Source of the DNA: Treponema sp. | Lineage (GTDB): Bacteria > Spirochaetota > Spirochaetia > Treponematales > Breznakiellaceae | Assembly: GCA_009784975.1 (NCBI GenBank) | Contig: WQXG01000024.1 | Location: 1-42,474, forward strand | Length of the DNA: 42,474 nucleotides | Reading direction: 5' to 3' | Shown here: positions 33,417-41,775 of the stretch, piece after piece | How the letters are laid out: every line of letters begins with the position of its first letter | How positions within the stretch are numbered: the stretch's first letter is position 1 | Translations under genes and position numbers: made by a program | The notes under the pieces: generated by a model | What the model was told of the DNA's origin: nothing | The model's database searches: none | The model's input: only the letters and a program-made list of their open reading frames with translations

Positions 33417-34268
33417 TTAAACCACCACTTTACGCAGATCATATTCCACAATATCAAGAGCGCCGAGTTTTTTTAATTTTGGAATAAGCTCGGGAACATC
33501 GTGTTTTTTAACAGCGATCTTTACAGCAAAGCCGGCATCACCCAACAGCTCTGCAACTGTGGGACTTCTCATGGCAGGAAGGCTTGCCAAAGATTCAAAT
33601 TGTTCTTTTGGAATATTCATTTCCAGCATAACACGCTCACGGCCGTCCAGCACTGCTTTAAAAAGCATAACAAGTTCTTCTATGCGGCTGCGTTTTTCCC
33701 TGTTTTTCATTGCTGAATGTGAAACGACAAAACGCGTAGAAGATTCAAGCAAAGTCCCGATTATTTTTAAGCCGTTATCTTTTAGAGTCTGACCGGAAGA
33801 TGTATTATCGATGATCATGTCGGCATCATCCGGCGGAAAAACCTCTGTCGCTCCGTATGTACGCAGTATTCGGTATTGATAACCGCAGGATTTAAGCCAT
33901 GTTTCAGAAATATTTACATATTCTGTAGCAACAACCAGTTTTTTAGAACGCAGTTTTTCTTCATTATAATCCTGGGGAACCGCCGCTACAATTCTTACCT
34001 TGTCAAAACCAAGATCGAGCGCTTCTTCAACATCAGCGCCGCTTTCCTTAATCCAGTCTATACCTGTAAAACCAGCGTCATGGCTGCCAATTTCCAGCAG
34101 TTCCCCCACATTTTGGGGTTTCATAATTTTGGCATCAAGCCAGGGAGCGCCAAGCGAGGGGCGGTAAGTCCTGTCAGCCAGAGCAACGGGAAACCCCGCC
34201 TCCGCAAATAACCGGCTTACATTGTCAAATATTCTCCCCTTGGGAATTAGTATCCTTAGTTTTTCCAT
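33417..34268 (-). CDS. hisG: ATP phosphoribosyltransferase HisG (long form)
   Basis: A 283-residue HisG catalysing the first committed step of histidine synthesis. The catalytic part has LRILIPKGRIFDNV, DAGFTGIDWIKE and the PRPP-binding ADMIIDNTSSGQTLKDNGL. The C-terminal 75 residues (about 208-283) form the ACT-like regulatory domain of the long form, so it should be feedback-inhibited by histidine and independent of HisZ. It is the first gene of the his cluster. It has no Shine-Dalgarno sequence; a TGCTAAACT extended -10 ends 7 nt before the ATG. Confidence 0.95.
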   Translation of the reverse strand: MEKLRILIPKGRIFDNVSRLFAEAGFPVALADRTYRPSLGAPWLDAKIMKPQNVGELLEIGSHDAGFTGIDWIKESGADVEEALDLGFDKVRIVAAVPQDYNEEKLRSKKLVVATEYVNISETWLKSCGYQYRILRTYGATEVFPPDDADMIIDNTSSGQTLKDNGLKIIGTLLESSTRFVVSHSAMKNREKRSRIEELVMLFKAVLDGRERVMLEMNIPKEQFESLASLPAMRSPTVAELLGDAGFAVKIAVKKHDVPELIPKLKKLGALDIVEYDLRKVVV

Positions 34269-34275
34269 GTCTATC

Positions 34276-34284
34276 AGTTTAGCA
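34276..34284 (-). promoter_or_regulatory. Extended -10 for hisG, predicted near-leaderless transcript
   Basis: Minus-strand TGCTAAACT (TG-n-TAAACT), 4 of 6 matches to the -10 consensus, ends 7 nt before ATG 34268. It shares TTTGCTA with the serS and ychJ promoters. No purine-rich ribosome-binding site is present. Confidence 0.4.
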
Positions 34285-34300
34285 AATTTTTAAAAAAATG

Positions 34301-35167
34301 TTAAGGTTCCCTAATCACAACAAACCCTGCCGCTCCAATGCTGTAATCTTCCTGCTCCTCCCAGCAGGCAAAAAGGCTCTTCCCCGCCCGAGCTATCTCT
34401 GTATACACAAAACCTTCGGGCAGAGGCGGCAGGGAAGGATGGGAAATTTCTCCCCTGCGAAAAGCCGAATTAAAAAAAACTTCTGCGGAAATTGCTTCGC
34501 CTGCCTGTTCAAGATTTGCTGTACGGAACATTAACGCAGAAAGCGTCCTATTAACAACTCTGTAATATATTAAACCATCGCTGCCGTAACGAAGAGTATC
34601 CGCTTCCCAGCCATCTTCCTGCGGAAATTGCCGCAAAACAGGAATCTCTATCGGAAAGGCAGTATTTGAATCCATGTTGAATGACCATGTTCTTTGGCGC
34701 GGCTGCATAAGGTCTGTAGTTAAAAAACGGTTATCCCTGTAAAGAAGAGCGGCAGGTTTATCATCGTAAAAAACAAACCCTCCTACCGTATAATGCTGCC
34801 AGATTTCATTTTCAAAAAAACGGTACATTACAAGGTCTTCTTCATGGTTAGGCGAAATTTTAAAAAAACCGTTACGGTTTATAGTCATTATAAGTTCATC
34901 ATTTTTTTTCTGTAAAAAACGAATATGTAAAGCATAGGGCCAGGGCACAAAAGCCGTGGTAAAAACGACATCTTCGATTGATTCAATATGAACGGGACCA
35001 TTTTCAGAAAGCAAAAACCAAAGCGGATACTCCCCCGTCTGCAAAATTGCCATAGCTCTCGCCCCGCGCTGTACAACAGTATCCTCAGCCGCTGTGCCTC
35101 TTGTACAGGATATAATGATAAAAACACATATCAATATTAACCACGTGGTAAAATTTCTTATTTTAAT
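34301..35167 (-). CDS. Lipoprotein of unknown function, probable ATT start
   Basis: A 288-residue protein if started at ATT 35167: residues 2-21 then read KIRNFTTWLILICVFIIISC, a textbook lipoprotein signal with Lys/Arg n-region and Cys21 in a lipobox-like IISC. The first conventional start, TTG 35134, leaves only nine residues before the Cys and no positive n-region. ATT 35167 is 6 nt after a full GGAGG (35174-35178) and overlaps the ispD stop. The mature protein is beta-rich, with many Trp/Phe/Tyr and WD40-like short repeats (DGLIYYRVVNRT, DNRFLTTDLM); no family is recognised. It lies directly downstream of carD-ispD and is co-transcribed. Confidence 0.72.
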   Translation of the reverse strand: MKIRNFTTWLILICVFIIISCTRGTAAEDTVVQRGARAMAILQTGEYPLWFLLSENGPVHIESIEDVVFTTAFVPWPYALHIRFLQKKNDELIMTINRNGFFKISPNHEEDLVMYRFFENEIWQHYTVGGFVFYDDKPAALLYRDNRFLTTDLMQPRQRTWSFNMDSNTAFPIEIPVLRQFPQEDGWEADTLRYGSDGLIYYRVVNRTLSALMFRTANLEQAGEAISAEVFFNSAFRRGEISHPSLPPLPEGFVYTEIARAGKSLFACWEEQEDYSIGAAGFVVIREP

Positions 35168-35843
35168 TTAGATCCTCCGGGAAGGTTATTTTTTTATTAT
35201 CCTGCTCTCCGGGGATAACCGCAACCTGCCCTATAAATCTGCCCCAAATCTCCGCATCATCTGTAAACTCTTCATCAGTTTTATTTGCCGCTTTTTCATG
35301 AGCTTGTAAAATTTCAGGATACTTAAACGCCTGAGGCGTCTGCGCAAACCCAACGTTTGCCCTCTTTAAATGCGATATAATAAACCCCTCTGCCCCGCCG
35401 TCAATTTCCTTGGGAGTATCCGTAACAGGAAGAAGCGGGATAACAGCGCCGTGTTTTTTTACAGCGCCGATTATATTTTCAATGAGAGGCACGCTGACCC
35501 ATGGTCTTGCTCCGTCATGAATTAATACATAACATGGATTAAAAGGCGCAAGAGCACAAAGCGCATTATACACGGAAGCGCGCCTTGTTTCTCCTCCGAT
35601 AACAAATATAATTTTTTTATCAGACGAAAACAATTCAGGCGCAAGGGCGCTGCGAGCGGCAGCTTCAGCGTCTTTTGGAACAACAATTACAATTATTTTA
35701 ACAGATGCAGCCGCAAAAAAAGCGCTGACAGCAGAACCAAGCACTGTAAGATTATTTTTTAGCAATTGAAATTCTTTTTTTATCCCGCCCATGCGCGATG
35801 ATGATCCTGCAGCCAGGATAACAGCGGCGGCACAGTTATTCAA
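35163..35843 (-). CDS. ispD: 2-C-methyl-D-erythritol 4-phosphate cytidylyltransferase
   Basis: A 226-residue IspD of the MEP isoprenoid pathway, transferring CMP to methylerythritol phosphate. VILAAGSSSRMGG (about 8-20) is the nucleotide loop; VIGGETRRASVYNAL, YVLIHDGARPWVS and LPVTDTPKEI are family signatures. The usual PKQ after the loop reads KKEFQ. The start is TTG 35843, overlapping the carD stop by 8 nt, so it is translationally coupled. CarD-IspD adjacency is a recurrent arrangement in several bacterial groups including spirochaetes. Confidence 0.94.
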   Translation of the reverse strand: MNNCAAAVILAAGSSSRMGGIKKEFQLLKNNLTVLGSAVSAFFAAASVKIIVIVVPKDAEAAARSALAPELFSSDKKIIFVIGGETRRASVYNALCALAPFNPCYVLIHDGARPWVSVPLIENIIGAVKKHGAVIPLLPVTDTPKEIDGGAEGFIISHLKRANVGFAQTPQAFKYPEILQAHEKAANKTDEEFTDDAEIWGRFIGQVAVIPGEQDNKKITFPEDLN

Positions 35844-36333
35844 GTTCCAACCTGGAAAAAATCATTTGCTGCACTTCTTCTTTGGATTTACGAAGAGAAA
35901 TTGAAATCTCGTCTTCCAGAAGTTTTAAGGCAGAATCATAGAGTTTACGCTCCATGATAGGCAGTTCCTTTACTTTGCTTCTGTGGTATAGGGAACGAAC
36001 AATACTGGCAATATCCCTGATACTGCCCTTTTTAAGCAGCTCAAGATTCATTTGATACCGCATCTTCCAATCTGTGGGGATTGGCTCATAGTCTTCGCTT
36101 ATTAAATCAAGAGCTTTCATTGCCTCATCTCTGGAAACGGTAGAACGAATGCCAAGCTCCAATGCTTTATCAACCGGAACCATAATTGTCATGTCGGTAA
36201 CTTCTATATAAATAATATAATAAGGTATCTTGGCTTCTTTAAATTTTTTTTGAACGATTTCCCTAATTACTCCGACACCCTGACTCGGATAGACCACTTT
36301 TTGGTCAACTTGAAAAGATTTGGATTTACTCAT
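35836..36333 (-). CDS. carD: CarD-family RNA polymerase-binding regulator
   Basis: A 165-residue CarD/CdnL-type protein. The N-terminal RNAP-interaction (RID) domain reads VVYPSQGVGVIREIVQKKFKEAKIPYYIIYIE, with TIMVPVDKALELGIR closing it. The helical C-terminal part (about 75-165) contains the LWRVRYQ-like region (here DWKMRYQMNLELLKKG) and LPIMERKLYDSALKLL. CarD binds the RNAP beta subunit and stabilises open complexes, often at rRNA and other growth promoters. No Shine-Dalgarno sequence precedes ATG 36333; TGTTATATT ends 7 nt upstream, giving a predicted leaderless mRNA. Confidence 0.93.
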   Translation of the reverse strand: MSKSKSFQVDQKVVYPSQGVGVIREIVQKKFKEAKIPYYIIYIEVTDMTIMVPVDKALELGIRSTVSRDEAMKALDLISEDYEPIPTDWKMRYQMNLELLKKGSIRDIASIVRSLYHRSKVKELPIMERKLYDSALKLLEDEISISLRKSKEEVQQMIFSRLELE

Positions 36334-36340
36334 TACTACA

Positions 36341-36349
36341 AATATAACA
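36341..36349 (-). promoter_or_regulatory. Extended -10 for carD, predicted near-leaderless transcript
   Basis: Minus-strand TG-T-TATATT, 5 of 6 matches to the -10 consensus with the TG extension, 7 nt before ATG 36333. Confidence 0.45.
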
Positions 36350-36399
36350 TAAAATTAAAGAACAGTCTATGACTTAGGTAAGCCGAAGGCGAAACCATA

Positions 36400-36993
36400 T
36401 TACCAGGAAAAATCATATAGACTTTCCAAAATCGCCTTGATTTTATCAGCATATTGCCTGTCGACAGCCCAGGTTCCCGCAAGCCCTTCGTAGGTAGGAC
36501 TTATCCCCCTCTGAACAAACCTGAAACGGGGATTAACCAGTTCTCCCCTTAACGGCTCCTGCGACCCGTAAGCTTTTAAATGCTGAATTTGAGCGCGCAC
36601 ACCGGTACGAACATCGGGAAAAGAAAGCCCCGGCTCCCCGTTACCCACAGCTCCAAGACCCGCAAAATTATTCTGCTCAGGTTTAACATCTCCGCCGAAA
36701 CGCAAATAGCCCGTTTCAAGGCACATTTGAACAAAAGCAATATCGTGATTTACTCCCTCAAAAGCCGCTTCTTCGGTATAGATTATTGCAAGAGAATGCG
36801 AATAATGTTCATCTAGATTGGGGTTGTTCCGCATAAGAAAAAGAGCCAAATTGGCGGCGCTTACCCTTCCCGTACTCATAATATAAATAGGAGCTTGAGG
36901 CTTTTGTGGTGCTATATTTTCAGTTTCTGGCGGAAGCCCAACGCAGGAAAAAGCGAAAAAAAGCACTAAAATTATTAAAATAAGATTTTTCAT
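36400..36993 (-). CDS. Lipoprotein N-acetylglucosaminidase (GH73/FlgJ-like)
   Basis: A 197-residue lipoprotein: the signal ends in FAFSC (Cys17), followed by a Pro/Gln linker and a glucosaminidase domain (about 45-195). Landmarks are IIYTEEAAFEGVNHDIAFVQMCLETGYLRFG, with the likely catalytic Glu in ETGYL, and the NNFAGLGA box and GVRAQIQHLKAYG typical of Bax/FlgJ/GH73 enzymes. It probably trims peptidoglycan from the periplasmic face. A minus-strand TTGACC (37033-37038) with TAAAAT (37009-37014) gives a plausible promoter that partly lies in the dispersed repeat upstream. Confidence 0.85.
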   Translation of the reverse strand: MKNLILIILVLFFAFSCVGLPPETENIAPQKPQAPIYIMSTGRVSAANLALFLMRNNPNLDEHYSHSLAIIYTEEAAFEGVNHDIAFVQMCLETGYLRFGGDVKPEQNNFAGLGAVGNGEPGLSFPDVRTGVRAQIQHLKAYGSQEPLRGELVNPRFRFVQRGISPTYEGLAGTWAVDRQYADKIKAILESLYDFSW

Positions 36994-37026
36994 ATATTAT
37001 TTTCGGCAATTTTAAAAAAAATATTC

Positions 37027-37066
37027 ATTCTCGGTCAAGCACCACGCATCTGCGCGCCATATATAT
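37027..37066. repeat. Dispersed repeat, intact copy, between the glucosaminidase and radC
   Basis: It begins ATTCTCGGTCAAGCACC and ends GCGCCATATATA. The same sequence recurs at 42091-42198, interrupted there by 68 bp. It occupies the divergent promoter region and abuts ATG 37069 of radC, leaving that gene without a visible Shine-Dalgarno sequence. Confidence 0.75.
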
Positions 37067-37068
37067 AC

Positions 37069-37758
37069 ATGAAACAAAAGAAAAAATCAAAGACATTTTC
37101 CAACGTGGCGCCCGAACAGCGGCCCCGGGAAAAATTGTTTACGCATGGACCTGCAAATCTTTCCGACAGGGAACTTTTGACAGTATTACTGAATACGGGT
37201 ATTAAGGGGAAAAATGTAAAGAAACTTGCAGGCGATTTACTTGGTCTTCTGGATAAAAAGAAGGATATTCCATCCGCAAGGGAAATCTCCATGCTGTCAG
37301 GGATTGGGAAAGCCAAAGCATGCGCGGTTGCGGCAATGCTGGAATTCGGCAGAAGACGATACGGCGCTTTTTTGGCACGTATTAAACAGCCCGCGGACAT
37401 CTTCACTTTAGTGCGTCATTATGCCGACCGTAAACAGGAGCGGTTTATAAGCCTTTCACTGAACGGCGCCCATGAAGTGCTCGCTGTAAGGGTAGTAACG
37501 ATTGGACTTGTTAACAAAACAATCGTTCACCCAAGGGAAGTTTTCGCAGACCTGATTCAGGACAGAGCCGCCGCTTTTTGCGTTGCCCATAATCACCCGT
37601 CAGGCCAGCTTGTCAGCTCCGCGGAAGATGATGAAATAACGGATCGCCTCCTTATGTCGGCGCGTCTTTTGGGACTTCATTTTGTGGATCACATTATCTT
37701 TTCAGAAACCAAATGGTGGAGTTACCGGGAAAACGGCAGGCTGCCGGAAAATCCATGA
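37069..37758 (+). CDS. radC: RadC/YeeS-family JAMM domain protein
   Basis: A 229-residue RadC-like protein. The N-terminal helix-hairpin-helix part (about 20-105: PREKLFTHGPANLSDRELLTVLLNTG and LSGIGKAKACAVAAMLEFGRR) precedes the JAMM metalloprotease-like domain with HNHPSG (H174, H176) and the following acidic ligand region SSAEDDEIT. Despite the name, a DNA-repair role is doubtful in the literature; RadC homologues are often carried by mobile elements. No Shine-Dalgarno sequence is present before ATG 37069 and a dispersed repeat ends just upstream. Confidence 0.92.
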   Translation: MKQKKKSKTFSNVAPEQRPREKLFTHGPANLSDRELLTVLLNTGIKGKNVKKLAGDLLGLLDKKKDIPSAREISMLSGIGKAKACAVAAMLEFGRRRYGAFLARIKQPADIFTLVRHYADRKQERFISLSLNGAHEVLAVRVVTIGLVNKTIVHPREVFADLIQDRAAAFCVAHNHPSGQLVSSAEDDEITDRLLMSARLLGLHFVDHIIFSETKWWSYRENGRLPENP

Positions 37759-37774
37759 ATCAACAGGGGTGCCC

Positions 37775-37827
37775 CCAGGCGAGGCGCCAGGCGAGGCGCC
37801 AGGCGAAGCGCCAGGCGAAGCGCCAGG
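37775..37827. repeat. 12-bp G+C-rich tandem repeat
   Basis: CCAGGCGAGGCG at 37775 and 37787, then CCAGGCGAAGCG at 37799 and 37811, ending in CCAGG. Each unit contains the GGCGCC-type palindrome at its junction. It lies in the 104-bp gap between radC and the PEGA gene and is much richer in G+C than its surroundings. Confidence 0.85.
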
Positions 37828-37862
37828 TTACTTAAAATGTAAATCTGCATTAGAATAATGAT

Positions 37863-39392
37863 GTGAATAAAAATTACATATATATTTTTCTGCTTCTCCT
37901 TTGCCCTTCAATTCTTTTTGCCATTGATAGTTTTGAAGAAACCGCAGGCACAGGGTTTGTAATAAATACCAACCCGCCGGGGGTGAGAATTTTTATTGAC
38001 GGAATAGAACGCGGGAGAACACCTGCTTCTTTTACAAATTTTCCTCAAGGTGAATATCATATAAAATTAAGCAGGGACGGATACAGAGACAAAAACTTTA
38101 TAACAACGCTTTTTAACTCCAGCCGAATCGTCGCTTCCATTACAATGGAAGAAGAACGCGGTTTTGTTCAGGTAAATGTTATAAGAGATCCTGACAGTCC
38201 CGAATGGCTTTTGCTAAATCCGCAGATTGTATCAGACGAAACCTCTTCCTTTGAAGATAACACGTTAAACCTGAGCGCAGGATTGCGTACAATAAGAGTG
38301 CGCTCCTTTGGCTGGGAAGAAACATCTGTCTCCGTTTTGGTAACGGATGGTGAAAGCAAAACAATAGATATTATTATGAAACCAGCTCAATTTAAAATTG
38401 GAAATGCTTCTCTAAGCCGAAGACGATTTAACCCGTTAAACCCCGGCAAGCTCGGAGAAACAGATCTTTATTTTGAAGTAACTTCTCCCGGCACCGCGGA
38501 AATCACAATTACAAACAGCGGCGGCGAAGAAATATTTAACAGGGTACTTGGCGTTTTTGATACATGGCTTCAGCATATAACATGGAACGGCAGAGACTCA
38601 GGCGGCAATCCGCTTCCTAAAGGCGTATACACCGTATCTATAAAATCAGATTTGGCACAGGAAGATGTATTAAAACTGGAAGCTCATATTAATTATTCAT
38701 CCAATATAATTCCTCTGTCTCTGGACAGCAATATATCCGGTCTCATATATACGCCAATGCCCCATGTGCTTCCGCCAGGAAGCTATCAATTTGATGCCGG
38801 TATTTTAATTGGAAGGTGTCCCCCCGGTTTCCCCGAGGACTTCGGCTTTCCGTTTAAAATTAACATGAGAATATCACCTGTTAACCGGCTGGAATTAACA
38901 ACATCATTTAATATAAATCCATACTTAAAAAACCAAACGCTTTTTACAGTCTGGGGCATATCAGGATCCGCAAAATTCAATATTTTTAATAATGACATTA
39001 TATCCTTTGCAGCGGGCATCTCCTATTCATGGATGAGCGAAACATATCCGGATCGCGGCATTGGTTTCTACTCGCCTTTCTCTCTTGAACTTTCAAATTT
39101 CTCAATAATTTTATGCCCTGCCTTTTTTTGGCATGGTCCCGAAGGTTTAACCCCATCGCTGCTTCTTGGCGCAGGCGTCCTTTACAAAGGCAGCCGGATT
39201 AATACCGGCATCTCCGCAAGATGTGAATTGGATTTTAGAAAAAACAACCTGGATTTAAAATTTCTTGCGGGAGCTGAAGCGCATTTTTTCCCGCCGCCTT
39301 CCAATCTGTTTTTTTCATTAATTGCAGGTGTCTGGACACAGGGACACCGCACAGGGGGATACGGCGGCATACGAATTGGGATAATAAATTAA
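37863..39392 (+). CDS. PEGA-domain outer-membrane-type protein
   Basis: A 509-residue exported protein. Signal peptide 1-20 (ending ILFA), PEGA domain about 30-96 (FVINTNPPGVRIFIDGIERGRTPASF), a second beta region about 97-178, and a FlgD/Ig-like repeat about 195-275 (ITNSGGEEIFNR... WNGRDSGGNPLPKGVYTV). The final 220 residues (about 290-509) alternate hydrophobic and polar residues as in a transmembrane beta-barrel, ending IRIGIIN. It could anchor in the outer membrane and bind a cell-wall or surface component. The start is GTG 37863 with no strong Shine-Dalgarno sequence. Its stop touches the end of convergent serS. Confidence 0.78.
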   Translation: MNKNYIYIFLLLLCPSILFAIDSFEETAGTGFVINTNPPGVRIFIDGIERGRTPASFTNFPQGEYHIKLSRDGYRDKNFITTLFNSSRIVASITMEEERGFVQVNVIRDPDSPEWLLLNPQIVSDETSSFEDNTLNLSAGLRTIRVRSFGWEETSVSVLVTDGESKTIDIIMKPAQFKIGNASLSRRRFNPLNPGKLGETDLYFEVTSPGTAEITITNSGGEEIFNRVLGVFDTWLQHITWNGRDSGGNPLPKGVYTVSIKSDLAQEDVLKLEAHINYSSNIIPLSLDSNISGLIYTPMPHVLPPGSYQFDAGILIGRCPPGFPEDFGFPFKINMRISPVNRLELTTSFNINPYLKNQTLFTVWGISGSAKFNIFNNDIISFAAGISYSWMSETYPDRGIGFYSPFSLELSNFSIILCPAFFWHGPEGLTPSLLLGAGVLYKGSRINTGISARCELDFRKNNLDLKFLAGAEAHFFPPPSNLFFSLIAGVWTQGHRTGGYGGIRIGIIN

Positions 39393-40670
39393 TTATTTCT
39401 TTTTTATTGAGTCAAAACCGCAATAAGGAACAAGCGCCCTTGGGATTCGCACAGTGCCGTCCGCCTGCTGAAAATTTTCCAGAATCGCGATAATTGCGCG
39501 GGAAATTGCGATTGCGGTTCCATTCAGCATATGAACAAATTTATTTTTACCGTCTGAATCCTTAAAGCGGATATTCAACCTGCGCGCCTGATAATCTGTA
39601 CAGTTCGATGTAGATGTCACTTCGCCCCATTCTCCGCCATTACGTCCCGGCATCCATGCTTCCAAATCCCATTTGCGATAAGCAGGCGCTCCCAAATCGC
39701 CTGTGCAGGTATCCACCACGCGAAACGGAATATTAAGACCTTCAAATATTTCTTCTTCTATTAAACGCAGCTCTTCATGGAATTTGTCTGATTCCTGGGG
39801 CAGACAAAAGATAAACATTTCCAGTTTTGTAAATTGATGAACACGGTAAAGACCTTTGGAAAACTGACCTGCCGCTCCCGCCTCACGCCTGAAACAGTGG
39901 GAAAGCCCTGCCATACGAAGCGGCAGTTTTTCCCTTGGAAGAATGCTGTTGGAATAATAACCGCCCAAAGTAATTTCGGCAGTTCCCACAAGACAAGTAT
40001 CCTCACCTTCAAGGGTATACACATTGGACTCTGCTCCGCGCGGATTAAAACCAATACCTTCAAGGATTTCCTCACGGGCAATATCAGGAGTTATAAAAGG
40101 GGTAAACCCTTTTTTCTGCAGAATATCCAGCGCATAACGGATAAGACCAAGTTCAAGATAGACACCCTCATTTTTTAAATAGTAAAATTTGGTGCCTGAC
40201 ACCTTTGTCGCGGAATCAAAGTCGATTATATCAAGATCCTGCCCAAGTTTTACATGGTCGGCAGGTTCAAAATTAAATACAGTAGGCTCTCCTACACGCT
40301 TTATTTCCGGATTATCACTGTCTTCTTTGCCAACCGGAGCATCAGGATGCGCCATATTGGGAATCTTGCGCGCCTCTCTTAAAAGCTCTTCTTCTACAGC
40401 CGCAAGAGCTGTTTCAGCCAGAGTAATCTCTTCTTTAAGCTTTTTCCCTTCGTCAATAAGCGCGCTTCGCTGTGTTATATCCAGCACTTTCCCTTTCATT
40501 GAATCGGCATTGGCATTTCTCTTTTGCTGCAGCGATTGCAGATTGGTAGTGAGTTCTGTCCGTTTACTGTAAAGCCGCGCCACCAGTTCGGCATCGGCTT
40601 TCATAAAGCGATCGGCAATATTTGCCATTACCGCCGTAAGATTTTCCGCGATAAATTTATAATCCAGCAT
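39393..40670 (-). CDS. serS: Seryl-tRNA synthetase
   Basis: A 425-residue class II aminoacyl-tRNA synthetase charging tRNA-Ser (and tRNA-Sec where present). The N-terminal antiparallel coiled-coil arm (about 28-100) contacts the long variable arm of tRNA-Ser. Motif 2 is GLSHCFRREAGAAGQFSKGLYRVHQF and motif 3 is NGTAIAISRAIIAILENFQQADG; STSNCTDYQARR and VPYCGFDSI at the C-terminus are also typical. There is no Shine-Dalgarno sequence; TGCTATAAT lies 6 nt before the ATG, so translation probably starts on a leaderless mRNA. It is divergent from the ThuA-like gene. Confidence 0.97.
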   Translation of the reverse strand: MLDYKFIAENLTAVMANIADRFMKADAELVARLYSKRTELTTNLQSLQQKRNANADSMKGKVLDITQRSALIDEGKKLKEEITLAETALAAVEEELLREARKIPNMAHPDAPVGKEDSDNPEIKRVGEPTVFNFEPADHVKLGQDLDIIDFDSATKVSGTKFYYLKNEGVYLELGLIRYALDILQKKGFTPFITPDIAREEILEGIGFNPRGAESNVYTLEGEDTCLVGTAEITLGGYYSNSILPREKLPLRMAGLSHCFRREAGAAGQFSKGLYRVHQFTKLEMFIFCLPQESDKFHEELRLIEEEIFEGLNIPFRVVDTCTGDLGAPAYRKWDLEAWMPGRNGGEWGEVTSTSNCTDYQARRLNIRFKDSDGKNKFVHMLNGTAIAISRAIIAILENFQQADGTVRIPRALVPYCGFDSIKKK

Positions 40671-40676
40671 ATTGTT

Positions 40677-40685
40677 ATTATAGCA
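40677..40685 (-). promoter_or_regulatory. Perfect extended -10 for serS, predicted leaderless transcript
   Basis: Minus-strand TGC-TATAAT ends 6 nt before ATG 40670. The expected start point, about 7 nt downstream of the -10, is the A of the start codon. No Shine-Dalgarno sequence and only a weak -35 are visible. Confidence 0.6.
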
Positions 40686-40714
40686 AAAAGAAAAATTTTA
40701 GGCTAGCATGAGAT

Positions 40715-41278
40715 ATGAAGATATTACTTCTATGCGGGGATCAGTGGCATCCGCAGCAAGTGCCTGCCGGCGGCATAACCCCTCTTCACGGGTTTCAATT
40801 TGATATTATCACCTCTGATTTTTCGCCGCAAATATTACATCAATATCCCGCCGTGCTTTTTTGCAGGATGGATGACAGTCAATCAGTACAAAAAGTTTTA
40901 GCCGATTATGTCGAAGCCGGAGGCGGGCTTACTGTTGTTCACAGCGGAATTGTCAATCTTGAACAATTGACAGGCTGCCGCTTTTTGGATCATCCCGACA
41001 TATGTCCTGTTACAATCCAGCCTGCAAAACCGCATCCTGTAACAGAAGGTATCGAGAGTTTTTGCGAAACAGACGAACATTACAGAATCGAAATAATCGA
41101 TGCTGAAATTCTTATATCATCATATTCACAGCACCACAATACACCCGCCGGTTTTGCACGAACACAAGGCAAAGGGCGCGTCTGCGTCTTAACGCCGGGA
41201 CATAATCTTAATATGTGGCTAAACCCTAATTTCCAGCGATTGTTAACCAATGCTTTAAACTGGTGTGCATCAAAATGA
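40715..41278 (+). CDS. ThuA-like domain protein
   Basis: A 187-residue cytoplasmic protein with the glutamine-amidotransferase-like fold of the ThuA family (trehalose utilisation). Family-like stretches: LLLCGDQWHPQQVPAGG, LADYVEAGGGLTVVHSGI, HPVTEGIESFCETDEHY and KGRVCVLTPGHNLNMWLNP. The classical catalytic Cys of amidotransferases is absent, as usual for ThuA. The closest named role is a sugar dehydrogenase/isomerase accessory, but the substrate is unknown. It is divergent from serS and ends 6 nt before the convergent ychJ. Confidence 0.85.
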   Translation: MKILLLCGDQWHPQQVPAGGITPLHGFQFDIITSDFSPQILHQYPAVLFCRMDDSQSVQKVLADYVEAGGGLTVVHSGIVNLEQLTGCRFLDHPDICPVTIQPAKPHPVTEGIESFCETDEHYRIEIIDAEILISSYSQHHNTPAGFARTQGKGRVCVLTPGHNLNMWLNPNFQRLLTNALNWCASK

Positions 41279-41284
41279 CCCGAA

Positions 41285-41770
41285 CTACCGCGCGCAGCAA
41301 TGTTTAAACTTTTTCCCGCTGCCGCATGGACAAGGTTCATTACGACCGGTTTTCGGCGATGAACGCACTATAGTACGAACAGAAATATTACCTTCTAAAT
41401 AAAGCCATTCATCATTTTCCTTTTTAAAAACCGCGGTCTCATGGTGCACATCTCTTAATCCGTCACGTTCGTACGTTGCCTCAAACTCAACTGTCCCCTC
41501 GGTATCTGTAACGGCGCCTTTTTCCACCGAAATGATTTTAAGCCCCAGCCATTTTGACTTCTCGCTCCAATCACGCGTGGATTTATAATCAATATCCTTG
41601 TCACCTCGGCGCACACAGGTATTGATAATATAGTCGATCTCATGCTCCGCATAAGCCGAATACCGGCTTCGCATGAGCTCCTGGGCAGTGGGGGCTTTTG
41701 CCTTACCGCTGATATATTGTTCGCAGCAGGCGGAATATTCGCGGCTGGAGCCGCATGGGCAGTGTTTCAT
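41285..41770 (-). CDS. ychJ: YchJ-like UPF0225/SEC-C motif protein
   Basis: A 161-residue protein with a zinc-binding SEC-C-like motif at each end: [13 protein letters not shown] (4-16) and [14 protein letters not shown] (146-159). The middle is an NTF2-like YchJ domain ([20 protein letters not shown] ... FEATYERDG). YchJ function is not established; the SEC-C motif in SecA binds zinc and SecB or ribosomes. It has no Shine-Dalgarno sequence; TGCTACAAT ends 5 nt before ATG 41770. Confidence 0.9.
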   Translation of the reverse strand: MKHCPCGSSREYSACCEQYISGKAKAPTAQELMRSRYSAYAEHEIDYIINTCVRRGDKDIDYKSTRDWSEKSKWLGLKIISVEKGAVTDTEGTVEFEATYERDGLRDVHHETAVFKKENDEWLYLEGNISVRTIVRSSPKTGRNEPCPCGSGKKFKHCCAR

Positions 41771-41775
41771 GGTTT

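Noticed and set aside
37775-37827. CRISPR-like array
   Set aside because: The repeats are directly adjacent 12-mers without spacers.
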